In this document: piece after piece, positions 37,601 through 47,114 of the stretch
Layout: the number at the start of each line of letters is the position of its first letter
Numbering within the stretch: position 1 is the stretch's first letter
Assembly: GCA_963808165.1 (NCBI GenBank)
Contig: CAWEET010000021.1
Location: 62,001-126,000 of the forward strand
Direction of reading: 5' to 3'
DNA length: 64,000 nucleotides
Source: Thiosocius sp963808165
GTDB lineage: Bacteria > Pseudomonadota > Gammaproteobacteria > Chromatiales > Chromatiaceae
The notes under the pieces: generated by a model
The model's input: the letters and a program-made list of their open reading frames with translations, nothing else
What the model was told of the DNA's origin: nothing
Databases searched by the model: none
Translations under genes and position numbers: made by a program

Positions 37601-38422
37601 TCAGATGTCGCGCAGCAGTTCGTTGATGCCGACTTTGGATCGGGTCTTCTCATCGACGCGCTTGACGATCACAGCGCAGTACAGGCTGTACTTGCCATCT
37701 TTGGACGGCAGATTGCCGGAGACGACGACGGAGCCTGCCGGGATCCGGCCATACAGGATTTCATCGTTCTCCCGATCGTAGATCCGGGTCGACTGGCCGA
37801 TGTACACACCCATCGAAATCACCGATCCCTCCTCGACGATCACGCCCTCGACAACCTCCGAGCGGGCGCCGATGAAGCAGTTGTCCTCGATGATGGTCGG
37901 TGCGGCTTGCAGCGGTTCGAGCACGCCACCGATACCGACACCACCCGACAGGTGAACATTCTTGCCGATCTGTGCGCAGGAACCGACCGTCGCCCAGGTG
38001 TCCACCATCGTGCCGGAGTCGACGTAGGCGCCGATGTTGACATAGGAGGGCATCAGCACACAGCTCGGCGCAATGTATGAGCCCTTGCGGGCAGTTGCCG
38101 GCGGAACCACGCGGACACCGGACTCGCGGAACTCGCGTGAGTTGAAGTCGGCGTACTTGGATGACACCTTGTCGTAGTAGTTGGTGAATCCGCCCTTGAT
38201 GAACTCGTTGTCGTTGATGCGGAACGACAGCAGCACGGCCTTCTTGACCCAGTCGTTGACCTGCCAGGACCCGTCGCGTTTCTCCGCGACCCGGATCTCT
38301 CCGCGGTCGAGTTGTTCAATCGCCTCCATCACTGCGTCGCGTACCGGGGTACTGACGCTGCGTGGCGTGATCTCACCACGCTTCTCAAAGGCATCGACGA
38401 TGGTGGACTGGATGTCACTCAT
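37601..38422 (-). CDS. dapD: Tetrahydrodipicolinate N-succinyltransferase
   Basis: 273 residues, the family's usual length. Left-handed parallel beta-helix repeats (hexapeptide pattern around SYIAPSCVLMPSYVNIGAYVD, GKNVHLSGGVGIGGVLEP). It catalyses the succinyl-CoA dependent step of the lysine/diaminopimelate pathway. Start ATG 38422. It lies 27 bp after dapC on the same strand. Confidence 0.95.
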   Translation of the reverse strand: MSDIQSTIVDAFEKRGEITPRSVSTPVRDAVMEAIEQLDRGEIRVAEKRDGSWQVNDWVKKAVLLSFRINDNEFIKGGFTNYYDKVSSKYADFNSREFRESGVRVVPPATARKGSYIAPSCVLMPSYVNIGAYVDSGTMVDTWATVGSCAQIGKNVHLSGGVGIGGVLEPLQAAPTIIEDNCFIGARSEVVEGVIVEEGSVISMGVYIGQSTRIYDRENDEILYGRIPAGSVVVSGNLPSKDGKYSLYCAVIVKRVDEKTRSKVGINELLRDI

Positions 38423-38449
38423 GACGCTCTCCCGGGTGTTCCCATATCT

Positions 38450-39646
38450 TTAAAGACTCTGTACGAATTGTCTGATGCGGTGCGCGGCTTCGATGCACTC
38501 TGCGGGTTCTGCGACCAGCGCCATGCGCACATGTCCTGCACCCGGATTGAAGCCATCGACGTCGCGCGATAGATAACGGCCGGGCAGCACGGTGACGTGC
38601 TGTTCGGCATAGAGTGCGCGCGCGAACTCCTCGTCGCTGATCGGTGTGCGTGGCCACAGGTAAAAGCCGGCATCTGGCTGTGTGACGTCAAGGCAGTCAT
38701 CGAGCACCTCCAGTACTGCCGCGAATTTCTCGCGGTACAAGCGCCGGTTTTCGCACACATGCTTCTCATCTCGCCAGGCGGCGATACTGGCGTGTTGATG
38801 CTGCACCGGCAGGGCGCAACCATGGTAGGTCCGATAGCGCAAAAAACCTGCCAACAGTTGCGCATCGCCGGCAACAAAACCGGAGCGCAGCCCCGGCGCA
38901 TTCGAGCGCTTCGACAGGCTGTGAAAGACCACACAGCGGCGAAAGTCGGTGTTGCCCATCGCCGCTGCAGCCTGCAGCAGGCCAACCGGTGGCGTGCCCT
39001 CGTCGAAGTAGATCTCCGAGTAGCATTCATCCGAGGCGATGACGAAGTCGTGCCGATCGGCCAGCCTGATCAACCGTTGCAGTGTGTGCTGCGGGATCAC
39101 TGCGCCGGTCGGGTTGCCTGGCGAACACAGGTAGAGCAACTGGCAGTCGCGCCAGGTCTCGGCGCCGACCGCATCGAAATCGGGCAGGTAGGCGTTGTCG
39201 CGAAGGCACGCCATGAAGCGCGGCCGGGCACCGGCGAGCAGAGCCGCTCCCTCGTAGATCTGATAAAAGGGATTGGGTGACAATACCAGCGCCGGGCGTG
39301 TCCGATCGACGACCGCCTGGGCAAACGCGAACAGGGCCTCGCGAGTCCCACTCACCGGTAGGGTATGGCGTTCGGGGTCGAGCGACCCTGGCGGCAGCTC
39401 GAAACGTCGTGTCAGCCAATCGCCGATCGCCTCACGCAACGCAGTCATGCCGCGCGTCACCGGATAGGTGGCGAGCCCTGCCGCCAGATGCTGCTGCAAC
39501 GCTGCACCGATCAAGGCCGGTGTGGCATGCTTTGGTTCGCCGATCGACAAAGCGATAGGCGGCTTTTCCGGCGGCGCGGTGCCTGAAACGAGGGCATTGA
39601 GCCTCTCGAACGGGTAGGGTTGGAGTTTTGCCAGGTCGGGGTTCAT
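38450..39646 (-). CDS. dapC: Succinyldiaminopimelate aminotransferase
   Basis: 398 residues; ATG 39646 preferred over TTG 39652. Fold-type I PLP enzyme with the SPGNPTG motif (175-181) and the PLP lysine in SLSKRSNAPG (Lys246). It transfers the amino group from glutamate in the succinylase branch. The order dapC-dapD-arsC-like-dapE, all on the minus strand, indicates one operon for lysine and peptidoglycan precursor supply. Confidence 0.93.
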   Translation of the reverse strand: MNPDLAKLQPYPFERLNALVSGTAPPEKPPIALSIGEPKHATPALIGAALQQHLAAGLATYPVTRGMTALREAIGDWLTRRFELPPGSLDPERHTLPVSGTREALFAFAQAVVDRTRPALVLSPNPFYQIYEGAALLAGARPRFMACLRDNAYLPDFDAVGAETWRDCQLLYLCSPGNPTGAVIPQHTLQRLIRLADRHDFVIASDECYSEIYFDEGTPPVGLLQAAAAMGNTDFRRCVVFHSLSKRSNAPGLRSGFVAGDAQLLAGFLRYRTYHGCALPVQHQHASIAAWRDEKHVCENRRLYREKFAAVLEVLDDCLDVTQPDAGFYLWPRTPISDEEFARALYAEQHVTVLPGRYLSRDVDGFNPGAGHVRMALVAEPAECIEAAHRIRQFVQSL

Positions 39647-39694
39647 GCGCAAGATGGCGAATATTCGGGCCGTGAATTATAGGCGATCGGCCCG

Positions 39695-40561
39695 GTGATT
39701 GCTGCGTTGGGCCGGCTGTGGCCGACGTTGGGGCTATTGTACGGCGCGACCTATTGGGGCGTGGTCTGGTATCCGACGCGAATCCTCGAAGGCATGGGTA
39801 TGCAGGGTCCCTGGTTGACCCTGTTGAGCTATGGCGCGGCCTTTCTGGTATTTACCCCATTCGCGCGATTCTCGATCGCGCGGCTGCGGCGGCAGCCCGG
39901 CCATGCCGTGGCGCTGCTGCTGGCCGCTGGGTGGACCAATGTTGCGTTCGTGCTGGCGGTTATCGAGGGCGAGGTGGTACGTGTCGTGCTGCTGTTCTAC
40001 CTGTCGCCGATCTGGACGGTCCTGCTCGGCCGATGGCTGTTGCACGAGGCATTGAGCTGGCGGAGCTGGCTGATGTTGGGCCTGGGGATGTGCGGTGCCC
40101 TGGTCATGCTATGGGATCCAGCGGTGGGACGGGTGCCGCTCAACCGCGCGGACCTGCTGGCGGCGAGTGCCGGCCTGGCCTTTGCGCTGAACAATGTGAT
40201 GACCCGTCGTATCACCAGTCTTGCCGTTCGTGAGAAGACCTACATCGCCTGGCTGGGTGTGGTCGTCGTATCGGCCTTGATGGTGCTGCTATGGTTCCCG
40301 CAGGTACCACAGGCTTCGGCCGTCGCCTGGTGGGCGACAATCGCGCTTGGTGTGTTCGGCTTCCTGCTGTCGACCCTTGCGGTCGTCTACGGCGTCACGC
40401 ACATGCCGGTTCAGCGATCGGCGGTGATTATGCTTTTCGAGCTGGTCGTCGGGGCGGCGACGGCCTGGTGGCTGGCGGGTGAGCTGATTTCACTGCACGA
40501 GTGGGTCGGCGGCGCGTTGATCCTGTCGGCGGCGATGATTGCCATTTTTCAGGAGGAGTGA
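39695..40561 (+). CDS. DMT superfamily (EamA) transporter
   Basis: 288 residues from GTG 39695, ten predicted transmembrane helices in two EamA repeats. The inner-membrane exporter's substrate is unknown. It is divergent from dapC with only 48 bp between starts, so the promoters must overlap. It precedes a VOC gene by 5 bp. Confidence 0.88.
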   Translation: MIAALGRLWPTLGLLYGATYWGVVWYPTRILEGMGMQGPWLTLLSYGAAFLVFTPFARFSIARLRRQPGHAVALLLAAGWTNVAFVLAVIEGEVVRVVLLFYLSPIWTVLLGRWLLHEALSWRSWLMLGLGMCGALVMLWDPAVGRVPLNRADLLAASAGLAFALNNVMTRRITSLAVREKTYIAWLGVVVVSALMVLLWFPQVPQASAVAWWATIALGVFGFLLSTLAVVYGVTHMPVQRSAVIMLFELVVGAATAWWLAGELISLHEWVGGALILSAAMIAIFQEE

Positions 40562-40566
40562 GCAAC

Positions 40567-40944
40567 ATGACCAGGGTGATCGGATTGCACCACGTGAGCC
40601 TGCTCGTTGCGGACATTCAGCGCTCGCTCGTGTTCTATCAGGGCGTACTGGGTCTCAATGTCGACCCGGGCCGACCGGATTTCCGGTTTCCCGGCGCCTG
40701 GCTCAGGCTCGGTGACCGGCAACTGCACCTGCTCGAACTGCCCGATCCCGACGCGGCCACCGAGCGCCCGGCGCATGGTGGGCGCGACCGGCACACGGCC
40801 GTCACGGTCAGTGATCTGGAGGGGTTCGCGACCCGTCTGGACGAGGCGGGCATCCCCTATACGAAGAGCAAGTCGGGGCGGCGGGCGCTGTTCTGTCGTG
40901 ACCCCGACGGCAATGCCTGGGAGCTGATCGAGTCGGTCGGCTGA
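40567..40944 (+). CDS. VOC family (glyoxalase-like) protein
   Basis: 125 residues with the paired beta-alpha-beta-beta-beta modules of the vicinal oxygen chelate superfamily: IGLHHVSLLVADIQRSLVFYQGVLGL and CRDPDGNAWELIE, with metal-type His8 and Glu residues. Substrate unknown. Five bp behind the transporter, so probably the same transcript. ATG 40567 follows AGGAG. Confidence 0.88.
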   Translation: MTRVIGLHHVSLLVADIQRSLVFYQGVLGLNVDPGRPDFRFPGAWLRLGDRQLHLLELPDPDAATERPAHGGRDRHTAVTVSDLEGFATRLDEAGIPYTKSKSGRRALFCRDPDGNAWELIESVG

Positions 40945-41278
40945 GCATCTGCATCCCGGCGGCGTCGACCCGCGGGACGCCGTGAATCCATCCCCGGAGG
41001 CTCGACTGCCGGATCCCTGCGGTAGACGAGACGCCCGTCAATCGAAGACAGCGGAGTGCGGTTCGATACCTTTTGCGCTGGCGAAATCAGTGCCGCTACG
41101 CGCGGACGGCCGTTGGCCGGGGCCGGGGCCGGGGAGGCCTTGGTGCGGCCGCCCGCTGCGTTGCAGCCGTGCCAGCGCTTTCCGCGGGATGAGCAGACGG
41201 ATCCAGGATGGAAAGGGGCCGGGTTGGCTGCGTGAGGACCCGTTGCATACGGGCCCCTTCATGCCTTTGTGCTTGACT

Positions 41279-41313
41279 GCTGAGGCCCGGACGGTCTACG
41301 TCCGGGCCTCAGC
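41279..41313. terminator. Strong hairpin between convergent genes
   Basis: A perfect 14-bp stem, GCTGAGGCCCGGAC (41279-41292) with GTCCGGGCCTCAGC (41300-41313), and a 7-base loop. It lacks a clear T-run on either side but lies between convergent genes, so a bidirectional terminator is likely. The rest of the 400-bp gap (40945-41344) shows nothing else. Confidence 0.65.
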
Positions 41314-41344
41314 TTGGGATTGTCCCCTGAGTTTGCGGAACCGA

Positions 41345-42457
41345 TCAGCCTGCCAGCGCCCGCAATTGCGCCATCAGCGCATCGACAGTCGGCTTGATGA
41401 CCCCGCCCACGCCCGGCAGATTCATGGCCTGTGCAGCCAGCGACTCCAGCTGGGGCATTGCGCTGCTGATCATCGCCGCGAGTGCGCCGCGGCCCTCGGT
41501 CGGCAACTGGCCAACGAGGCCGCCCAGCTGGTCGAGGCGCGATGTGGCCTCGTTCAGCGCCGGCAGCGCGGCTTCCGCCGAGGCTGCATCGGTGATGCCG
41601 TTGAAGGCATTGGTCACGCTGTCCAATACACCGGTGACTTCGTTGCCTACATTGACATCACCGACGAATAGGTTCTTGGCCGATTCGCTGATCTGGGTCG
41701 CGGCGTCGGTCGCGTGCTCGACCGCGTCCGGCGCCTTGCCACCCGCCAGGAACTGGTAGGCCGCCCAGAGGATCGCGGCGAGAATGGCCAGGCCGATGAC
41801 CCAGCGCAGCATACCCCCACTGCTCGAGGCCTGCTCGCGCGCGGCATGCGCGGTGCTGCTGCCCGCCCGGGCTACCGTATCTGCGGTTGCACCCAGCCGA
41901 TCGGAGACGCTCGACAGCAGTCCACTCGGCCCCAGCTCCTTTGCCAGGTCGGCCGGCAGCGCGCTGGCGATGCTGTCTTTCTGATCGTTCAGCATGCGCA
42001 TGAGGCCGTCGGCATCCAGATCCTGGGTTTTCTGCTCCCGGCCGATTGCACCCAGCACCACCGGGGCCAGCAGGCCGAGCAGGGAACTCGAAGATCCCTG
42101 ATTGAGGCCCGCGAACTTGCCGATGGCGCCAGTCAGCGTGCCCAGGCTGCTCTGGCCGAGCAGCGAGCCCAGCAGGCCGGTGCCTGTTTCGATCAGCGAT
42201 TTCTCCTTACCGCCGCCTAACATGGCGCCGAGGTTGTCGAGCAGGCTGGGATCCTGATCACCCACCGCCGCGACGAGCTTGTCCCGCCCGCTCGGCTGCT
42301 GCCCTACACCCAGCAGTCCGGCGAGGATGGCGGGTGCGGCGGCGCCGATCGTGGATTGGGTCCGGTCTGGCGTGAGTCCGACCAGAGACGCGATCTTCGA
42401 CAGTGTGTCGCCAGATCCAAGCAGCTGCCCGATAACGTTGATGAGATTCGTCGGCAT
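41345..42457 (-). CDS. DUF937 domain protein with one transmembrane segment
   Basis: 370 residues from ATG 42457 (AGAGGA upstream). The N-terminal half is DUF937-like, with repeated glycine-rich helical segments (QSTIGAAAPAILAGLLG, GLLGSLLGQSSLG, LLGLLAPVVLGAIG). One hydrophobic helix (about 228-247, VIGLAILAAILWAAYQFL) precedes an alpha-helical C-terminal region like those in OmpA-linked DUF937 proteins, but no OmpA domain is present. Function unknown. Confidence 0.82.
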   Translation of the reverse strand: MPTNLINVIGQLLGSGDTLSKIASLVGLTPDRTQSTIGAAAPAILAGLLGVGQQPSGRDKLVAAVGDQDPSLLDNLGAMLGGGKEKSLIETGTGLLGSLLGQSSLGTLTGAIGKFAGLNQGSSSSLLGLLAPVVLGAIGREQKTQDLDADGLMRMLNDQKDSIASALPADLAKELGPSGLLSSVSDRLGATADTVARAGSSTAHAAREQASSSGGMLRWVIGLAILAAILWAAYQFLAGGKAPDAVEHATDAATQISESAKNLFVGDVNVGNEVTGVLDSVTNAFNGITDAASAEAALPALNEATSRLDQLGGLVGQLPTEGRGALAAMISSAMPQLESLAAQAMNLPGVGGVIKPTVDALMAQLRALAG

Positions 42458-42803
42458 TGTTCCATTCCTCTGATGTATTTTTAAATTGTTCCTATTGCAC
42501 AACGGTGGCCCGATCCTTCCGGAAGCGCGGATGTCTGACTGAGCGCATGAGATCGAGGGCCGGTTCCGACTCGGTTACGGCTTGCAGAGTGCGGGTTTTC
42601 TCCGTCTGAGCGCGGATACTAGTAGACCGGAATCAGCTTAGTATTGAAATGCCTGCAGCGAATTTCCGCTCTGCAAGCGGGGATGTTGGGCGCTGAAAGG
42701 GTACGGACGCGAACGGTCGGAGCGCGCTTGGCGGGCAGGGCTGCAGCGACGCGAGAGCGATCGCCGGGACAGGCAGGGCTCGGCAGGCCGTGCCCTGGCC
42801 AGC
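42458..42803. other. Gap without a supported gene
   Basis: About 345 bp. The only notable item is a 15-base match (42625-42639) to one end of the dispersed 162-bp repeat in inverted orientation; the surrounding bases do not match. Confidence 0.4.
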
Positions 42804-43478
42804 TCAACGGTGCCGGCCGCGGCGACTCCAGGCGAGCATGTAGGCGAGGTAGGCGAAAGAGGTCGCGGCGGCGGAGACGTAGGTCATGCCAGCCGCGAAC
42901 AGAACCTTTTTTGCCCCGTCGTGCTCTGCATCAGATACCAGGCCCAACTGCTCGATCTGGCGCAGCGCACGGCGGCTGGCGTTGAATTCCACCGGGAGGG
43001 TCACCAGGTGAAACAGCACGGCGCCGGCAAACAGCAGCGCCCCGACCTGCAGAATCAGCGGTGAACCGCCCACCATGCCATAGACGAAGGCATAAGGCCC
43101 GACCTGCGAGCTGAGATTGGCTAGAGGCACGAGGGCCGAGCGCAGGCGCATGAACCGGTAACCCTGCGCGTCCTGCAGCGCGTGGCCGGTTTCGTGGGCC
43201 GCCACGGCCAGTGCCGCGACGCTCTCGTCACGGTAGTTGGACTCCGACAGGCGCACGGACTTGCTGCGAGGATCGTAGTGATCAGTCAGCTTTCCGCGCA
43301 CCGCCTGAACCTCGACCTGGTCGAGCCCGTTGGCCCGGAGAATGGCGCGCGAGGCGACTGCACCGCTCAGGCCACGCGCGTTCGGCACCGCACCCCATTT
43401 TCGATAGGCGGTGCTCAGCCAGCCGCGAATCAGGAGCGAGGCGAGGAAAGACAGCCCGCCAATGATGTAAAACCACAT
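42804..43478 (-). CDS. Zinc metallopeptidase, YugP family
   Basis: 224 residues. It has an N-terminal membrane helix, the zinc motif HETGH (His95, Glu96, His99), and three further hydrophobic helices. This matches the YugP/DUF membrane-bound neutral zinc metallopeptidases of unknown physiological substrate. It is transcribed on the minus strand, as are its two flanking genes. Confidence 0.9.
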   Translation of the reverse strand: MWFYIIGGLSFLASLLIRGWLSTAYRKWGAVPNARGLSGAVASRAILRANGLDQVEVQAVRGKLTDHYDPRSKSVRLSESNYRDESVAALAVAAHETGHALQDAQGYRFMRLRSALVPLANLSSQVGPYAFVYGMVGGSPLILQVGALLFAGAVLFHLVTLPVEFNASRRALRQIEQLGLVSDAEHDGAKKVLFAAGMTYVSAAATSFAYLAYMLAWSRRGRHR

Positions 43479-43561
43479 CTTTTTGTGTCGTATGCGAAAA
43501 ATTCCATCGGGCGTACGGGTCGAACACTCAGGCGCGACCCGGACCGGTGCTCAACCAGGGC

Positions 43562-44092
43562 TCAGGCGAGCTGGGTATCCGTATCCAGCACCCTGCCCAG
43601 ATCGGCAAACAGTGCCTTTTCGCCTTCGCTCACACGTTCGCCGCCGAAGCCCAGAAACCCCCCTTCCTTGGCTGCCCTGGCGACGTTTTCCGCCACGCTC
43701 ATTGCCCAGGCCTTGTACTCGGCCGCCTCCTCGGGACTGGCCTTCTCCTTGAGCAGGGTGTTGATCGTCTGCGCGTCTTCAAGCAGCAGCGATCGGATCT
43801 TCTCCGGAGAATCGACCTCCTTCTCCTTCAGCCGCGCGAGGGTCTTGTCACGAAATTCCTTGGCCTGGGCCATCGCCTCCTTGCGGTCTTCCAGGTTGGG
43901 AAGGATTCCCTGGATGATCTGGTTGTTCGGATAGGCCTTGAGGCCGGCCATGTAAGACTTGGCGCTTTCCATTAACTCTTTGACCGTCGCCAGTCCGCTG
44001 CTCTCGGCAAACGCCATCGCCGACCCGATCAGCGTGGGTGTCGATGCGAGAAGGAGCTGTTCTCGCTCGTCGAACCTGTCTTGAAATGACAT
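43562..44092 (-). CDS. Conserved helical protein of unknown function
   Basis: 176 residues, mainly alpha-helical and charged, with no membrane segment or signal peptide. Visible features are an N-terminal ERYDEREQLLLASTPTLIG-like segment, a central basic/acidic coiled part and a C-terminal GGFLGFGGERVSEGEKALFADL, which looks conserved. I recognise no named domain. It lies 83 bp upstream of the YugP-like peptidase on the same strand, so co-transcription is possible. Confidence 0.7.
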   Translation of the reverse strand: MSFQDRFDEREQLLLASTPTLIGSAMAFAESSGLATVKELMESAKSYMAGLKAYPNNQIIQGILPNLEDRKEAMAQAKEFRDKTLARLKEKEVDSPEKIRSLLLEDAQTINTLLKEKASPEEAAEYKAWAMSVAENVARAAKEGGFLGFGGERVSEGEKALFADLGRVLDTDTQLA

Positions 44093-44333
44093 ATGTCTTG
44101 TCTCCGCTCATTCGATCCTGCGATTGGAAAAACGGCCGGGGAGCTCGTTCGTCACGATCGCCTTGGCCTCGAGTTTGCCTGGACCGGCGCCAAGCGTCGA
44201 AGTAAGTGTATATCATTGCCATCGGACTGCGATGGCATCCCCCTGACCAGGGCGCGGGATGCTTTTGCGCTGTCGTCTGGGAGACGACGCGACGGCTCAG
44301 ATGAACCCGAACTGCACCGAGGATGTCACCCCA

Positions 44334-44687
44334 ATGGATGCTCTGGCCGCGCTACTGTTCGGCGCAATGCTGCTGTGGATCTTCCTGCAGGTCCGGGCCA
44401 AGTCCCGTCGCTACCGGGCACTCGCGCAGAATGGCATCCAGGCGGACGCCATTGTCGTGGGTTTGTTCCGGCGACGCCTGCCGAAAACGGGTCACCGGTA
44501 TTTCGTCGAGTACCAGTTCAGAACGGATGCGGGTGAAACGATCGTTCGGAAATCCCCGATATCGGCAGGCGAATTCCAAACCATCGAGCCCGGCGACTCG
44601 ATGGCCGTGGTCTATGATCCGCAGTCGCCCGGCTTCAGCCGGCCAAGGAAATTTCTGGTCGACCGGCGCTATCTGGGCCGCGGGTAA
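44334..44687 (+). CDS. DUF3592-like membrane protein
   Basis: 117 residues with an N-terminal transmembrane helix (ALLFGAMLLWIFLQV) and a beta-rich domain reading YFVEYQFRTDAGETIVRKSPI ... GDSMAVVYDPQSP, the pattern of DUF3592. Function unknown. The start is uncertain: ATG 44334 follows GAGGATG, but ATG 44301 is in frame. Confidence 0.7.
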   Translation: MDALAALLFGAMLLWIFLQVRAKSRRYRALAQNGIQADAIVVGLFRRRLPKTGHRYFVEYQFRTDAGETIVRKSPISAGEFQTIEPGDSMAVVYDPQSPGFSRPRKFLVDRRYLGRG

Positions 44688-44782
44688 CCCAACCGGATAG
44701 CCCTCGACGGTGCGGGTCTGGTCCGTGGTCACCAGTCGATCGCCGCCCAGGGCATCGGTCAGGCCTCACCGCTCGCGTTCGA

Positions 44783-45520
44783 TTACTTGATTGCCAGAAA
44801 CCCTTCGAAGCAAACGTATTTCATCACCGACAGTATGTCCCGGAATCCGGCCCGGACAAGGTAGTCCCGATTGGCCTCGCTGGTGTAGGGTTCGAGCACA
44901 CCGCGCAAGCTTCGGGTTTTCGCCAGAATCTCGCTATCGTCGAAGCCCTGGCCCCTTTTGAAGTCGTCATAGAGCGCGACGGAAATGTCCTGAAAGCGCG
45001 CATCCGGGGCTCGGACTTTCTCGAAGAGTACCAGGGCGCCACCCCAGTTGAGACTCTCGTAGATCTTGTCGAACAGTGGCTGGCGCAGTCGCGGCGGGAC
45101 GAACTGAATACAGTAGTAGGAAACGAAGAAATCGGTTTTCGCAAACTCGAAAGTCGTCGCGTCGTCCACCAGCAGATCGATATTGCCGTATCCGGCGGTA
45201 TGTTCCCGCGCCCGGGCGACCATGTTCTCGACAGTGTCCATCCCCACCCAGCGCACGTTGGGCTTGTGAGAATTGTAATCCGCGAGCTTCCTGATGAGTT
45301 CGCCGGTGGACACCCCGATTTCGTAACAAGTGCTGTCACTGTGCACGAAGAAATCACTCAGCTGACAGGTCAGCTCGTGTCCGAGATCATACAGCGGGAC
45401 GGAGCGCCTCAAATGTGACACAAAATGGTTGGGCGTATCGCCGTCGAACGACCAGTTGGAGCGCATGGCCAGGATCTTGTCACCTACGCCTTTCTTGATG
45501 TGACTGTTGTCGTCCGACAT
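44783..45520 (-). CDS. Class I methyltransferase related to carboxy-SAM synthase CmoA
   Basis: 245 residues. The start region, NWSFDGDTPNHFVSHLRRSVPLYDLGHEL, and later SYYCIQFVPPRLRQPLFDKIYESLNWGGALVLFEKVRAPDARFQD parallel CmoA closely, which makes carboxy-S-adenosylmethionine from prephenate for tRNA wobble-uridine modification. Motif I (YEIGVSTGE) is present. The resemblance is to the family; cmoB is not adjacent, so a different substrate is possible. Confidence 0.78.
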   Translation of the reverse strand: MSDDNSHIKKGVGDKILAMRSNWSFDGDTPNHFVSHLRRSVPLYDLGHELTCQLSDFFVHSDSTCYEIGVSTGELIRKLADYNSHKPNVRWVGMDTVENMVARAREHTAGYGNIDLLVDDATTFEFAKTDFFVSYYCIQFVPPRLRQPLFDKIYESLNWGGALVLFEKVRAPDARFQDISVALYDDFKRGQGFDDSEILAKTRSLRGVLEPYTSEANRDYLVRAGFRDILSVMKYVCFEGFLAIK

Positions 45521-45974
45521 GCCGTTCTCCGCCCCGCGAATGGATCTGCCGCCAGAAGTGGTTTGTGTCGCTGGCCCGAAGGTTTCTGCCGGAACCGTTC
45601 GCGAAGCATACGGAAACTGAGCGCGGCCGGCGAGCCGCCGGCCATGCCTTTCACCCTTTCCAGAAGGTGTCGCAGCGATACCGCACGGAGGTCTGCCGTG
45701 CTGTCATCGACGAGCCGGCCAGCGGCGTTCGCCCGCTGAGACGAATCGTCTGGAAACAGGTGCCGCGCACAATCCGGGACTGGCTGAGCAGGCCGGTTAT
45801 CGGCAGAGATTCGTAGGCAGGTGACCGCTGAAGCGGTGAAATTTGGCGCCTGCCGCATTGCACCAGCCAGCAGCCGCGGCAGAAGGGATTTATCGAAGTA
45901 CCCTGGAATTATTCAAGCAATCGTCATCTACCGGTTTTATATGCTATTGCTGAAGGCAAGCTCTCATTCTTGAC
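45521..45974. other. Gap without a supported gene
   Basis: About 450 bp at the left border of the AT-richer island. Short frames exist on both strands, but none resembles a known protein or has a ribosome binding site. Base composition falls towards AT at the right end. Confidence 0.4.
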
Positions 45975-45989
45975 ATGTTGGAGATACTG

Positions 45990-47068
45990 GTGCGTCATAA
46001 AGCTCAAAAATCTACGGCATACGCAGTTTTTTTCTCATGCCTCATGGGATGTGTTTCTCCGCCACAGAAGGGAAATCCTACGCCACCATTAAGCTCAGAG
46101 ACCGCAGACGCAGATACTTACGCGACTCGCCAGGCAACCTCAATCGAAAAAGACAGCGCCAATTGGGTGCCCGAATCGAACGCTGGCCCCCTGCCAGCAG
46201 ATGCCGCCCAGCCGCCGAAAGAGGCGACGGCGAGAAAATCGGAAGCCGCCGTGGTTACCGCCACCGCCGTGGAGAAAGAACCCAGTGCCCCAGCGGTCAG
46301 TCAATCGACCCCGACAGAGGCGCCTGGCAAGCCGCAGCCGTCGGTCGATCCGGAAGCATCGCCTGTCATTGCAGAACCAGCTCCCGAGGAAGAGTTGGAC
46401 GCGAAATTGGAAAAGAAGGCAGGGGATGCTGAGATAACGGAAGTGGCGCCGACTGAAGCAGAGCCGGTTTCAGAAATCAATGATCTTGAGGGTGCCGCGA
46501 GCCAGCAGGATGCAGAGTTGGCATCGTATGATCAGGATCTCGAAGACCCGACGGCCGCTATCAAGATGGCAATGATCGAAGAACCGTTACTACCGACACT
46601 CAGGAAACCCGATCCCGCAACCTTGATGTTTGACGAAGAGCATTTGCCGGTGGAGTTCGATGGCGGCTGGGTGCTCGATAAAAGATCAAGCCTGGTGGAT
46701 GGGAAGGTTCAATGCCTGATTCTGTCGCCTTGGACAGATATATTCGATGGCTATGATAGGACCGAGATACAGATCCAAGTGGCGGACGTGACTGTCGCGG
46801 TGAGATTAAGGTCAACCTGGACAGCAGTTATAGGCAGCAGGGTGTGGTCGATGGCGGTGAGCTGTTTGCTTTCGAATCGTCACTTGTCAACGAGCGAACC
46901 ACGTACACGAAGGGCCCGGTGCAGGTGGCGATGTCTAATGGACGGACCCTGGGAGTGGCTCTCGGCTTCTGGCCGACGTGGCCAGTGACCACCACTCAGC
47001 ACGCCTCGATTGATCTGGTTGGATTTCCTCAGGCCTATGAGGCGCTGCGGGCCTGTGTTAGACAGTGA
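45990..47068 (+). CDS. Proline/glutamate-rich lipoprotein, frameshifted
   Basis: The start is GTG 45990 with GGAG just upstream. A signal peptide ends in the lipobox LMGC, then a long low-complexity acidic, Pro/Ala/Thr-rich segment leads to a C-terminal beta-rich domain. The reading frame changes at 46788-46789: after QIQVADV it continues one frame over as DCRGEIKVNLDSSYRQQGVVDGG ... to the TGA at 47066. Repaired, it has about 358 residues. No family recognised. It is the first gene of the signalling island, codon use AT-richer than its neighbours. The shift may be a sequencing error or real. Confidence 0.6.
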
Positions 47069-47114
47069 TGTTGTTGCTATTTGGCAGTAACAACAAAAAG
47101 GAGCGATGACACCG

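Noticed and set aside
42625..42639. 15-base match to the inner left end of the 162-bp repeat
   Set aside because: Flanking bases do not extend the match and no terminal repeat is present; too short to call a fragment.
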